DNA from: Blasia pusilla
Lineage: Eukaryota > Marchantiophyta > Marchantiopsida > Blasiales
Direction of reading: 5' to 3'
Assembly (NCBI GenBank): GCA_050084515.1
Contig: CM114275.1
Span: 28,086,001 to 28,150,000 of the forward strand
Length of the DNA: 64,000 bases
Part shown: piece by piece, positions 34,396 to 45,354 of the stretch
Layout of the letters: every line of letters starts with the position of its first letter
Numbering within the stretch: the stretch's first letter is position 1
Position numbers and translations under genes: made by a program
The notes under the pieces: generated by a model
The model's input: the letters and a program-made list of their open reading frames with translations, nothing else
Database searches by the model: none
Told to the model about the DNA's origin: nothing

Positions 34396-34939
34396 TTGTT
34401 GGTAGAGATACGAGAACGAGAAGTGAGCGCGAGGCTAAGTCTTGCAAAGGCTCAAATGAGGTACGTGAAGCATGTTAACAAGAGTCGGCGCCAAGTACGA
34501 TTCCAAGTTGGAGAACAAGTGTGGTTGAGTGTGAAGAATCTCACTCTTCCGAAAGAGTTGTCTCGGTATGCGCCAAGTATCTTTGGACCATATGTGATTG
34601 TGGCAAACCCGTTTGAGGATGTGTATCGTTGAGGTGCCGGACGAGTTCAAGATTCACCCGACCTTTCATGTGTCATTATTGAAGAAATACCTTCAAGATA
34701 ATGGGCGTTTCGAAGCGGAGACAAGTGGTGAGACCGCACCGGTCATCGTAAATGAGGAGCCGGAGTTCGAGGTCGAGACCATCTTACGTTCGAGGCATCG
34801 GGCCAACAAGTATGAATACTTGGTAAAATGGAAGGGCTACCATGTGAAGGAGGCGACTTGGATTGCGGAGGCGGATTTGGAACACGTGCAAGAGTTGTTG
34901 TGTGACTTCAAGCGATCACAAGCGAAGCACATACGTTAG
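34396..34939 (+). pseudogene. Integrase C-terminus and chromodomain, plus copy
   Basis: The frame 34,396-34,632 reads YVKHVNKSRRQVRFQVGEQV. After a frameshift, 34,598-34,939 reads KIHPTFHVSLLKKYLQDNG and the chromodomain KYEYLVKWKGYHVKEATW, IAEADLEHVQELL. The layout is the same as in the minus copy. Confidence 0.9.
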
Positions 34940-35626
34940 TATGAGGAGAAGCTAGAGACATGACTTGTAATCACTGGAATCTTGGGCCGAAGGCCGTTGT
35001 AACTAGAATATGCTAGTGTTGCAATAAAGGAGTGTATGGATTTGGAGATTCGATACCAGTGTTGATTGCAATTTGTATGTGGTAGTGCATGGCTATGAGT
35101 CGTTCATCATAGACTTAGAATGTACGACAAGAGGGTGACAAGGAGTATTTGAGGTGAGAGCTCGTATGTGGATAAGCACCTAGAACAGGACCTTGTTTTG
35201 GATTACACTCGGGCTCACCCTAGCGTCGGCGGGGCAGATGAAGTCTATCTTGGGGCTTGGGGTGATCTTACTTGTGGCCACATAAGTAAACTTAGTGACG
35301 CGCCTAAGTCGAATACGAGAGCGACCCAATAGTAGTACGATTAGTGGACCAGGTAAACAGATGTGATGTTTACAGTAATGAGTCGAAAGAGTCTAAGGTT
35401 GCACACTTAGTTAGCTTATTTGATAGGTTAGTTCCTTGGAACTAGTCCAGGCTTATCAAAGATGAGAGGCTAATAATTCTAAGTGGGGCAAAGCGACAAC
35501 TAAAGACTAAGAGGAATTGCGGGTTAGCCACCAGAACGCAATTCAATGTCAAGGGTAGGTGCCGGGAGACTTGACATAATAAAGGTTTGCGTTGATGAGG
35601 GCATCAACCTCTAAAAGAGGGGTGAG
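34940..35626 (+). other. 3' non-coding region of the plus copy
   Basis: It has no coding frame. It is the counterpart of 26,351-27,043 in inverse orientation and ends with GAGGGGTGAG just before the LTR. Confidence 0.6.
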
Positions 35627-36621
35627 TGTCGCGACCCTCATGACCAAACAAGTGCCAAGCGGACCATCGGAACATTAGCGGGCTCACGCTAAGATGGTTT
35701 GCGTGTTGGAGTTGTCTCAAAGAGGAGACAACAGATGAGACGCGAGCGAGAAGTCGCGTTTCAGATGTGATGGTCGCGACTCGGAAACCTGGACCAAACA
35801 CGGAATGAGACTTGAAAGAAGTCGAGTCTAGGAAGTGGGTTGCCAAATGAAAGATCCGGACTTGGAACGCCACTTGCGTTTGAGAGTTTCCGACTGTATT
35901 TATGGCCATAACTTTTAGCGCCAAGATGCGTTTGGAGCAAATAAGAGTGCGTTGGAAAGCTTATGGAGAGCCAGTTCAAACGCACCAAAAATCGCTACAA
36001 ACGCATAAGCAGCGGCCGAGATACAACCCGAAAACGAATGTAAGTGGAGTCGGGTTGAGGGCCACAATGAAGGGCCCGAACCTCTTTTCCCAAAGGGAAG
36101 GGGTTATTGGAGAACCCCAGAAGTACTAGTAAGGGGGAAGGTCTCCGAGAGTGCTTGGAACCCAAACCCCACTTTGGGCGTGGGCGGCTCAAGGGCATGG
36201 AACGGCGAGTTTGGGCGTTGGGTTGGGAAAACCTGCACCAAGTCCATTGAGGCGATTTTAGACATCCCTCTTGGATTTCACGCCGCGACTCAATTACTTG
36301 GGTCTCGGTTCGGAACTCACACAAGGACCGTTGAATAGTTGGGATCGCTAGGCGTGCAAGTGCCGTTTCAGATCCCAGGACTAACCAGGAAGTCTGTTCC
36401 AAGTCTTGAAGGACTTGCCATGTGTTGGGAGCTAGGAACTAAGGAAGGTTGAGCTTGAGGAGACGCCGAGTTTAGGACTCGGTGGGTTGGAACGCCGGTT
36501 GGCCAAACCCGACTAACGAGAGTGCGTGTTTGGGTGCAGATCGGCGATGAGTTCGTGACCTACTGAACGCACGCTTCCGCAACACTAAAGATTGACGTTC
36601 AAGGAGAGTAGGGGCGCGACA
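35627..36621 (+). repeat. 3' LTR of the plus chromovirus copy
   Basis: It begins TGTCGCGACCCTCATGACC and ends AGTAGGGGCGCGACA, 995 bp. The termini match the family, but the body is more diverged from 25,319-26,350 than the solo LTR at 12.3 kb is, which points to a separate subfamily. It is in the opposite orientation to the LTR at 25.3 kb. Confidence 0.85.
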
Positions 36622-37454
36622 CAAACGCTAGCCGTGTTCCAAACTGGTTCTCACCTCTTTGGCAACCAACCTCCAAGACTCAACTCATCTCAAGTCTCGG
36701 CTCGCGTTTGGTCTAGGTTTCCTGGTCGCGACCACTAACGCATGAAACGCATAACTATGTTCCGCGTTTCGTCTCTTAGACTTTTCCAAGAGACTCTTCC
36801 AAACGCCTCTCCAAAGCGCAAACCTCGCGGCATGAGTTTCTTTGAGTTCTGATGTTTCGCTTGGCGCGTATTTGGTGTTGTTTGGTTATGAGGGTCGCGA
36901 CACTCACCTCTCCTTAGAAGGTTGATGTCCTCATCAATGCAAACCTTATTGATGTTAAGTTCTGGGAAGCCGACCCCTTAACACAGAATCGCGTTCTGGT
37001 AGCTAACCCGCAATTCCTCTTTTTGGCTTAAGTCTTAGGTTGTCGCTTGCAGCACTTAGACTTATTAGCTTCTCTTTCTGACGAGCCTATACTAGTTATG
37101 CGGAACTAATCTAACTATCAATAAACGCATCTCGGAGCTCAACATTATGGTCCTAAACACAGTCAGATTCTCCCAAACGCTAGCCGTGTTCCAAACTGGT
37201 TCTCACCTCTTTGGAAACCAACCTCCAAGACTCAACTCATCTCAAGTCTCGGCTTGCGTTTGGTCTAGGTTTCCTGGTCGCGACCACTAACGCATGAAAC
37301 GCATAACTCTGTTCCGCGTTTCGTCTCTTAGACTTTTCCAAGAGACTCTTCCAAACGCCTCTCCAAAGCGCAAACCTCACGGTGTGAGTTCCTTTGAGTT
37401 CTGATGTTTCGCTTGGCGCGTATTTGGTGTTGTTTGGTTATGAGGGTCGCGACA
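36622..37454 (-). repeat. Two partial chromovirus LTRs with 3' region between them
   Basis: 36,622-36,902 repeats the last 280 bases of the LTR at 25,319-26,350 (from CAAACGCTAGCCGTGTTCC to GGGTCGCGACA). 36,903-37,121 repeats the adjoining 3' non-coding region. 37,122-37,454 is again a partial LTR ending GGGTCGCGACA. They are nearly identical to 26,070-26,570. The outermost one abuts the target duplication and is probably what is left of the 5' LTR of the minus copy. Confidence 0.8.
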
Positions 37455-37830
37455 TCGACCATCACCAACACAGAACGACTATGGCGCTCCGTCAAAGGCA
37501 AAGGTCCTGCAAAATCCAAACTCCATCTATAACCTAAACCCATGATTGAAAGTGGATGCAACTGTGGAGTTGGAGCATTGAATGATGCTCGAACTCGATC
37601 ACACACCATACATCTGGCAACAAATTGTTGAACGTCAGTCTGCATGCCTCGCCACCAATATTGAATATGGAGCAAGTTATAGGTCCGCTTCACTCAAAAA
37701 TGACCCAACTCCTCGTGGGCATGACGCACCAAATGTGCTCTCTGCGAAGGATGAGACACTACACGCACTCTACCATCCACCCACACTCGCAACAAAGGTG
37801 TCTCCTCCCACCGAAATCGTCGGCTTGCTA
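37455..37830 (-). pseudogene. Integrase of M3, N-terminal half
   Basis: The minus strand carries the HHCC zinc domain: HAHEELGHF near 37,700-37,730, then YWWRGMQTDVQQFVARCMVC with both cysteines, and VRASFNAPTPQLHPL and YRWSLDFAGPLPLTER with the first catalytic Asp. It is interrupted at 37,454 by the chromovirus composite; the other half is at 24,690-25,318. Confidence 0.85.
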
Positions 37831-38139
37831 TCGGATCATATCCCGCTCTCTAGCACCCATTGTTCTTAGGACGTTGCCTGTTTGCGGGTACTCCAAGACC
37901 ACTCCATCATCGTGAATATCTCGGCCACCTGTCGTCTCCTCACCATCCTCTGGATCTAAGGACTCTCCATCAGACCTCGCCATCGAAGTCTTAGCAATCT
38001 GGCTCTCCATAGCCAACAAGCCCAAATAGGCTAACGCATGCCATCCTGGCACCAACTCTTTATCACTCTCACTATGGCAACGAGCTCCGGTTGCATCTCG
38101 CTGACTCGAGCATGGGTTATGGATCAAACCATTTTCATC

Positions 38140-38700
38140 CTAGTAGAGTGTCCTAGGTCTATGCACCACTTGGAAGTCATACTCCTGCAACAAATGAGCC
38201 CATCTCGCAAGCTTCCCTGTAAGCTTGTCGGACTCCATCAACCACTTAAGTGGCTGAGGATCAATAATGATGGTAAAGGGATTGCCGAATAGATAACATC
38301 TCAAATGTGTGACAACCCACTCTCTAGCCAAGCACTCACCCTCATACAAGCTATACTTTGCCTCTGTTGTGTTGTTCGAGAAACTAGCATAAGCCACCAC
38401 AAACTTTCTACCATCATCGTCATGTTGGGTGAGCACAGCTCCAAGGCCCAACATGCTCCAATCGGTATGCAATTGGAAAGGACGCCCCGTGATTAGTCTC
38501 CTCAATATAGGCGCGGACGTAAATCTTTCCTTGAGCAGTTGAAATGCTCTCTCCTGCTCATCCCCCAGTGCCACTCCTGATCCACCTTGGTCAGCAAGGT
38601 TAGCGGTTTTGCAATCAAACTGAAATCCTTGACGTACCGTCGATAGAAGTTCGCCAATCCCATGAATGCAAGAACTCGACTCACATCTCTAAGGCATGGA
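38140..38700 (-). pseudogene. RNase H and RT connection of M3
   Basis: The frame 38,140-38,574 reads FQLHTDWSMLGLGAVLTQHD (first Asp), AKYSLYEGECLAREW (Glu), FTIIIDPQPLKWL (Asp), WAHLLQEYDFQVVHRP. The frame 38,502-38,684 gives VLAFMGLANFYRRYVKDF, the connection. The catalytic acids are present. Confidence 0.87.
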
Positions 38701-39560
38701 ATGCTTTAAATAGCCTCTATCTTTGTCTACTGCACACCAAGGCCCCATGGGTATATTTTATACCCCAGGTACTCAATCTGGTTGTAGAAGAACTTGCACT
38801 TGCATGGATGTAGCTTTAGCCTATGTAACAAAAATTGTCGAAATAGCTCCTCTAGATGTCGCTCATGCTCCTCAACCATGGCGCTAAAAACTACGATCTC
38901 ATCAATATAACACCTAGCAAAATCCAAACCAGCCAAGATCCTATCCATGACCCTTTGAAACTCATCCAGGGCATTCTTTAAACCAAATGGTAAGAATCGC
39001 CATTGTACAAGCAATCCTTCCCATGAGGATCGATGCCAAAAAATGTCGTCTTTTCATGTCCTCCAATCTGATAGGCAGTTGATGGTATCCGGCTCAAAGA
39101 TCTAACAAAGTGAAGACCTTTGCATACCCAATAGCATCAAAGATCTCCTCAGTAGTGGGCATGGCATACCTATCGGGCTTCGTCTACCGATTGATAGGTC
39201 GGTGATCTCAACACATCCGCCCATCCGTCTAGTTGCCATGCACATCCTTCTTGGCGGGCATGATAGTGGCAGATGCATACTCTCCATGCAACATCTCGAC
39301 TAGTCCTGCTCCAACCAAGTTTTGGTTCCTACTCTGAATCAGAGCCCTCTCCTTATCATTGTACCTGTAGGGTTTTCAGAATATCGGCGTGTCACTTGAC
39401 AACTCAATGCGGATCCCTGGACCCTTTAGCGTATCCAAATCATGCATACTAAATGAAAAGCCGCTCCTATAACTCTTAAGGAACTGGTGTATCCGGTGCC
39501 ACTCTCCTCCTGTCAACTTAGGGCCCATATCTGGCTCCCAAGTTTCCATCGTGACTATGG
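38700..39560 (-). pseudogene. Reverse transcriptase of M3
   Basis: The frame 38,727-39,014 reads MDRILAGLDFARCYIDEIVVF, with YIDE in place of YIDD, so a catalytic Asp is altered. Upstream (39,100-39,300) MPAKKDVHGN and DGRMC give the fingers region in broken frames. Upstream of RT, 39,480-39,560 reads WEPDMGPKLTGGEWHRIHQF, which links to the methyltransferase. Confidence 0.82.
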
Positions 39561-39888
39561 TAGGACTCTCCGGCGCGGGTGTTGGTGGTTGCTATGGTGC
39601 AACTCCGTCTCGGATGACAAAACTTGAGTGCTCCCCTACAACCAAGTGCAAAATCGGATCTCCATGTGCACTACCCGGAACCACGCTTGATGTTGTGGCT
39701 ACCATCTCTTGGCGTACCTGAAAAACATCCCAAGAAGTCCAAGGGTGTCTCTCTAGGTCACCCTTGGTGTGTCGATCTCCCCGAGTCTCGCCCCCAGCCA
39801 CTGTCTCAACCGTCTCGATAGGCATGGGGCTCACCAGCGTAGCTGCTATGATCTGTTGCATCCTCAAATGACGTTGCTCAGCTACTCC

Positions 39889-40870
39889 TTAGTTGAAAAT
39901 CCATGTCAAGCAGTTCAGGTCCATCGCCTGCCCCAAGACATGACGTCGTGATGGCTTTGATAGTGACGGTATTGCCGTCACTCCTGTGGGGAATCCCATC
40001 GCTCGCTCTCACTTATCGGCATTGGGCTCCATCAACCTCTGTACGTGGTCATCCCAAACCAAGCTAGGTCCGACCTCCTTAAATGCAAAGGAAGCGGAAA
40101 AACTCACCAATGTGGGAAAGGCTGCCCATGGCATGCCAATCTTGTTGACCACAATCAACGGCGGTCGATCATCTAGCCTCATTGCTTGTGATCAATGATC
40201 CGGATCCAATATAGAATCCACCAACAAATCGGAGGGGCGCTCCACTCTCGCATATGCCCTCCGCATCACCTGGTGTGGTACAAAGTTGGTCCACCAAAGA
40301 CACATGCGATGTGCTCATGAACCTCCACTCGCCGCATCCAAAAAACTGTCGGGCCAATCCATGCGCGCACTTGATGTGCACTTGTCACCACACGGGACCT
40401 CGAGTTGCCTTGAATTGGTACATTCTCCATAATGTATGCTGGAAGACAAGACTAATGCTCCTGCAGGTGTCGCAAGATGCTCTTGCAAGTGTCGCAAGAT
40501 GTGTATCATCTCCCAAAACAACCTGGACAGAGAATCAGCTAATCCGATACCCCGTCCAGCACTCGACTGGCCCTCACATGGCCAACCAGAAATGACAGAG
40601 TGTTTGGTCCCTATACGCTCCAAGTCCTCCATCCCCAACAATGAAATGTCCCTCGATAGGGAACTTTGGTAACCCTCAATGGCGGACATAGACAACAAGT
40701 CGGAAAAACAGAGGCATAACTGTGCCACATGGTGAAGTGAAGAGCGCCTCGTAACATCATCAATCTCCATATACAGGTACTGCTGCACGCACACTCTAGC
40801 CTGCAAAACAACAGCTAACCTCCAAAGATCCCTCCAAAGAGATCCAACACCCGAATACCCTTCTTAGGGA
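39889..40870 (-). pseudogene. C5 cytosine DNA methyltransferase domain of M3
   Basis: Minus-strand motifs appear in canonical order. Motif I: RVLDLFGGIFGG near 40,825-40,855, then after one lost base VVLQARV and YLYMEID (motif II acidic residue). Motif IV: VISGWPCEGQSSAGRG near 40,545-40,595, with the catalytic Cys in PC. Motif V: GLADSLSRLFWEM. Motif VI: AYIMENVPIQGNSRSRVV near 40,385-40,430. Motif VIII: AHRMCLWWTNFVP at 40,276-40,317. A target-recognition-like stretch of about 110 residues follows, then ERAMGFPTGVTAIP and RRHVLGQAMDLNCLTWIF (motifs IX-X), ending at TAA 39,889-39,891. Such enzymes methylate carbon 5 of cytosine in DNA. Motif I and the AHR...LWWTN block look closest to DNMT3. 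Frameshifts and at least three stops are present. Confidence 0.9.
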
Positions 40871-41252
40871 TACACCACACAATCGGGGTGATATCAAAAG
40901 GGGTCATAGCAGCACTCCTGGCTACTTGGGGTTCCTCTGACTTATCACACTCTGGTGCAAACATCTCGCTCCATGCGGTCTGCACATGCTCAGTGGCTAA
41001 GTGTCAAAGCTCCTTAGTCGAACCCCAAAGCAACACCCATCCTCCACGGATTGATGCAACTACCATGACAATGCTCTCCATTGAAATGTCAGGGACGGGA
41101 GTATCCTCTGCATGGACATGTCCCTCAATCAAATCACTAGGCCAAGTGCTGGCACTGCTAAATGCTGCTAAGGTCGCTACCTCTCTTAGCCGTCGCTCGA
41201 TCACTGCACCTATGAATCGAACGGGTAATGAGCTAAGGCACTCATCACCTGA

Positions 41253-41884
41253 CTACCATCTTGGTTTGTAGGACGTTGACTCCTCCCAGTAATCCAGGGA
41301 AAACCCCATCGGATATAACACTACTCCACCAACCAAGACGTCGTAGGACTTTGCATCAGTCACTCTCGCCTTGGCTCGCACCACCGACTCATCTGTAGGA
41401 TGTTCCATGCAAATCCTCACCACAACCTCCTTTCGGGTGATATATTGTGTGGTACTTGCTCCTCCCAAGGATGTCTATATCCGGAATGGACAATGCTCCA
41501 CATCGGCTCTCGTCAAGCCCAATCCTCTGAATGACGCTTTCCCCAACATCAGGGGTTGCGCTCCTGAATCCAACAAGACGCGTTGCGGACTAAAAGCTCT
41601 ACCTCGGGACTCACCAATTGGAAGACCTCTTCCCGATTATCCAACAATATTATACCAGGAGAAGCTATGGCATGCTCTATCGTGGGTCTAACAGGCATCT
41701 CCGCCATCATTGCAGTTGCAGCCTGCCATGAATCTGACGTGGATAGCCCGAGCATCCACTCCAAGGGCAGGTCCATCACCTCCTCTGCAATCACCTCTGA
41801 ACGTGATGCAAGAACTCCAACTCCACGCTCCCATAGTGTAGCGGCCAGCCGGAACACCTCGGCGGGCGTACCTCCCAATGTCAT
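41253..41884 (-). pseudogene. Protease of M3
   Basis: The frame 41,549-41,884 leads into the DSGA protease motif (LLDSGAQPLMLGK near 41,540-41,590, reached after a frameshift). The frame 41,253-41,468 continues TQYITRKEVVVRI and SYDVLVGGVVLYPMGFSLDY. The catalytic Asp is retained here, unlike in M1. About 380 bases of linker separate it from methyltransferase motif I. Confidence 0.78.
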
Positions 41885-42289
41885 AACATCGGAAGCAGAA
41901 AATAGTACACCATCATGGCCGCCCCAACATTATACTCGATACATGCTCCTACTGAGCATAAACAATAGGAGTCATCGCACTCGTTTCTCCCATTGTCTTC
42001 CGTGCCTACACACCAATAACATCACCGACTCTCCGAGAAGTCTGATTAGGACCCATCAATGGGGTCCTCATCGCCCCGGATAACGTGAAAGACTAAGGAA
42101 GCCAGGTCTGTTTCCTGGCTTTCCCTCATGGTGGATCCAACTCTACGGCTCCTCCACATGTCACAATTGTAGCGGCCTCCATATGGGCAACCCCGCACAT
42201 CCAACCAGGATCCTCCATATCTATGGCTGCTCCATATGATGTCGATGGCATGGATCCGGCATCGGGTAACCTCAATGCCATAGCGGCAA

Positions 42290-44282
42290 TCTACTCTTGT
42301 AGATGTTGTATCAAAGCAACCATCTTTGCCTCACGCACGGCCTCTCCCTCGACGAGTCCAAGTGGTGGGACTCTACCTCCTCCACGAGCAGCTCCACGAC
42401 CGTGTTGGGCAACTCGAGCTCCTCCTCCATCAACGTGACCACCTCGTGCATGATCTCTAGGCCCACTTGGACCGGCTACTCGCTCTAGTGCCCTCTCTGG
42501 CCCTCGGTCCGGACGTAACTTAGGGTGTTAACTGAAATACTTGGCGCGTGTGTGACCATACCTCTGAGAATAGACACACAGACAACCTCCTTGTGCAATA
42601 CCATCTCCTCCTCCATGCTGAGGCACATGTCCATGACCCTAACGAGTGCAATAACGCTGATGATGGGCTCCACCACGTGACCAACAAGTAATCGTAGGTG
42701 GCTGCTGCTGAGCCGCATATGAAGACCCAGGTCTCTGTGGCACAACCTTTCGGTGTCCTCCCTGAGCTCGTGGTGCCACAGTCGACCTATCTCGGAGTCG
42801 ACATTGTTGCACAGGTGGTGCAGACAATCGTGAATGCTCTCGCCCATAACCCATGGTGGCTACGTTCTCGTCCGCCATGTTGCGCTCAATGTTCTCGGTG
42901 GTCCTAAAAACATCTCTCAACGTAGGGAAGGTGTTTATAAGAAGCATCCCTCTCGCATGCGTGTCTGCCGGATCCGGTCCAGCATCATGTACAATGGTTG
43001 GATATCCTAAGCCTCTATCACCCCCTACGTGACGTTGATCAACCGACGCAAGCGAGTGTAAGCCTCATGCAAACTCTCACCCGGGCGCCTCTAGAAGTCG
43101 TGGATGCTCGGCAACTTCTCTTATGGACCCCTTGGTAGCTCGCCCTCAACTCGGCGAAGAACTCAACCACGGGGTTGAACTTGGGACAAACCCGACTAGA
43201 TGGTTCAATTGCTCCAGTGCGAGTGACCCCTCCTAAAACATCACTAGTGGAAGAGGAAGTAGACTCTCCTGACTCCTCCTCCTCAACTGGGAATGGCTCT
43301 GTCCATGACACAAAGTGTGGGTCATAGTAGAGTTGCCTTGCCTCAATCTCTCAGGCATATCTATGGGAGAACTTTTGGTAATCATCCATGGACGTCCCCT
43401 CTCAATGCTGGAACATACCATTCCATGCTGTAAACGGGTTGAATTCTCTAGAGTTCAACCTAGCCCGTTCTGTGTCGTCAATGCTTCACGGGACCGCTGG
43501 ACCTGCACCACACATCGAGGAGGTTTGAACAACGTTAGTACGAGAGGAGTACGACTTGCTGATTGGAGGAGTTGTCTTCGCGAACTGAGTTGGGGTCGAG
43601 ATTTGCAATTGCCGAGGAGCGACATCGAAATTATTGTGAGGTTACCCATTATGGTCTCTTACCCTGCACGTGTGAGGGATTTTCGGGTATTGGGAAGTTA
43701 TTTGGGATATTGGGTTTTGTGCTGATGCTGAGAGCATCGATGATGTATGGGTTTAAGGGACATATAGCTGTGTGGGATGTCCAGAGTATGGTTTGTCAAT
43801 GAGACGATAGATCAGTTGATTTTCCGCACCACGCTGCTTGTTGCCGCATAACACACGTCTCAGTGAGAGAGTGTAGATTAAGTACTGCATGTTTAGTTTG
43901 AGTGATTTAGGGATTACTCGTGAGATTGAGAGTGATTGTGTGAGAGGGAAACGAGAGGCATGAGGGCCATCACGGCATCCTTTCGGGATTTTGAGAGACG
44001 AGGTAGTGGACCTAAGAGTAGCCCTAGAGGGTACCTAGCCCGCTATGAGTCAAACCAACTCCTAAACTCCGCAATGAAGTTGTGTAGCTCTAAAGTGCCT
44101 ACAACACTCAAAAACCTATGCGGTTCTCTACCCCGGTCGTCCATCTTGTACGCCCAACTGGTAGGACCACTCAATGTGTACGATGGATCACTAACACAAT
44201 CCTCTACATGCTCCCCTTGGTCTAAAGACGACATAGAAGGAGATCGAGATGGTCTCTCACGTGGAGACCCTCGAAACCTCAC
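42290..44282 (-). pseudogene. Gag region of M3
   Basis: 44,043-44,282 reads VGTLELHNFIAEFRSWFDS (N-terminal Gag). 43,039-43,311 reads FNPVVEFFAELRASYQGVH and, after a frameshift, PGESLHEAYTRLRRL, a Gag capsid-like segment. 42,639-42,947 contains the first zinc knuckle (CWSRGGAHHQRYC, second Cys lost), and near 42,545-42,585 is the second (CVYSQRYGHTRAKY, degenerate). A segment at about 43,455-43,930 between the first two pieces does not look like Gag. Confidence 0.6.
43455..43930. other. Unassigned segment between Gag pieces of M3
   Basis: GC- and G-rich + strand sequence with a 136-codon forward frame (43,315-43,725) that has no recognisable domain. It interrupts the Gag similarity and may be a small insertion or fast-evolving Gag. 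No ends or target duplication are visible. Confidence 0.3.
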
Positions 44283-45354
44283 ACCACTCTGGGTAAACCC
44301 TCTGGTCCAACGGTCCAGTGCAGCACGGAACGGCTACAAACGGCACGATACTCGGGAATGGGGTGCGATACTCAATGGCATACCCTCCTCAATCAGCAAT
44401 TACACGTTGTGCTCCTTAGTGAAGGAGCGGCTCCGTGATTAAGATGGTGCGGTATGGCTGCAAGCGGCATGGCGCGGAAATCGGCGACGTGTTGCGGCTA
44501 CGGGCATCACGGCATGGTACTCGATCGTCGTCGAGCGGCTACCAATCACAACATAGCAGCATGAAATGAAACTCAAACATCATAACCCGAGGTCATCAGC
44601 CATCACTGTTTGATGACAAAATTGCGATGACGGTGGCGGCCAAAACAAAGTAGGTGGTGGCGGCGGGAAGACTCTCTACTCCGTAATGGCGGCAATGGCA
44701 ACCAAGGCTGGACAATGGCCAAACGCGGCTCTGAGCAGCGGTGGCCAACGGTGGATAATGGACCATTGACGGTGACGTTTGACCATTGACGGTGATGGTT
44801 GATCATTGACGGTGACTATGAAGGTGACGACTGGTTTAGGGTTTGAACAATTTAACCCTAAAAATTTCCTAGTAGTGGCAATTTTGCAAGATTGACCATA
44901 ACTTGTTGCTCGCAACTCCAAATTGTTCACCATCTTTGCACATCGTGTACAACTTCACAATCTACGACGCTGTCAACAAATATTTTGAATCGGACATTAC
45001 AGTAAAAACTGAAGGGAACTGTCGTAAAGCCCAACATTTCTATCTCCTACACAAAATTCAACAGCACTTCCACGCTGATTTCTCCCAACAAAAATATAAA
45101 ACCTGTGAGAACACAAATCAACAAGCTACATGGTGCTCACGAGAGCACTGGCATGGAGCAATCCGCCCCCATACTCAATTCCTATAAAAAATTGGGCAGA
45201 GCTTCCGCATGTCACTCTCCCGTACAAAAAATCAGCAAAACAAAACAACAAACTCGCACGGCCCTTGCTCCGGTTAGCACTCCCATGAGCCATGAAGTGG
45301 GGAACACGGTCTTCCAACCTGCACCAAACATTGAGCAACCAATGAGCTCCCCCA
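44283..45354 (-). other. M3 leader with a 20-bp triplet repeat
   Basis: No coding sequence is seen. At 44,761-44,820 three consecutive 20-base units GACCATTGACGGTGA(C/T)G follow each other. The part 44,890-45,240 resembles 46,140-46,260 in places (ACAAAATTCAACAGCACTTCCA against GCAAATTCAACAACACTTCCA). Confidence 0.45.

Larger units (their letters stand above)
25319..37454 (-). mobile_element. Chromovirus composite (family A) inserted in M3
   Basis: The insertion is bounded by TCGAT (25,314-25,318) and TCGAC (37,455-37,459), a 5-bp target duplication with one mismatch. The M3 integrase sequence joins across it. Outer ends are TGTCGTGCGCC... and ...GGGTCGCGACA, the family LTR termini. The main copy is on the minus strand: 3' LTR, chromodomain, integrase, RNase H, RT, protease, Gag up to about 31,376. 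It is followed by a + strand, 5'-truncated copy (31,387-36,621) and two LTR/3'-region fragments (36,622-37,454), the last probably the rest of the 5' LTR. Confidence 0.8.

Noticed and set aside
27044-34939. An expressed host chromodomain gene
   Set aside because: The chromodomains are fused to integrase frames and lie within an LTR-bounded insertion, so they belong to the chromovirus.
43525-43550. TTAGTACGAGAGGA, resembling the sarcin-ricin loop of large-subunit rRNA
   Set aside because: Flanking bases do not match any part of LSU rRNA that I know; a 14-base resemblance in 64 kb of repeats is not enough.
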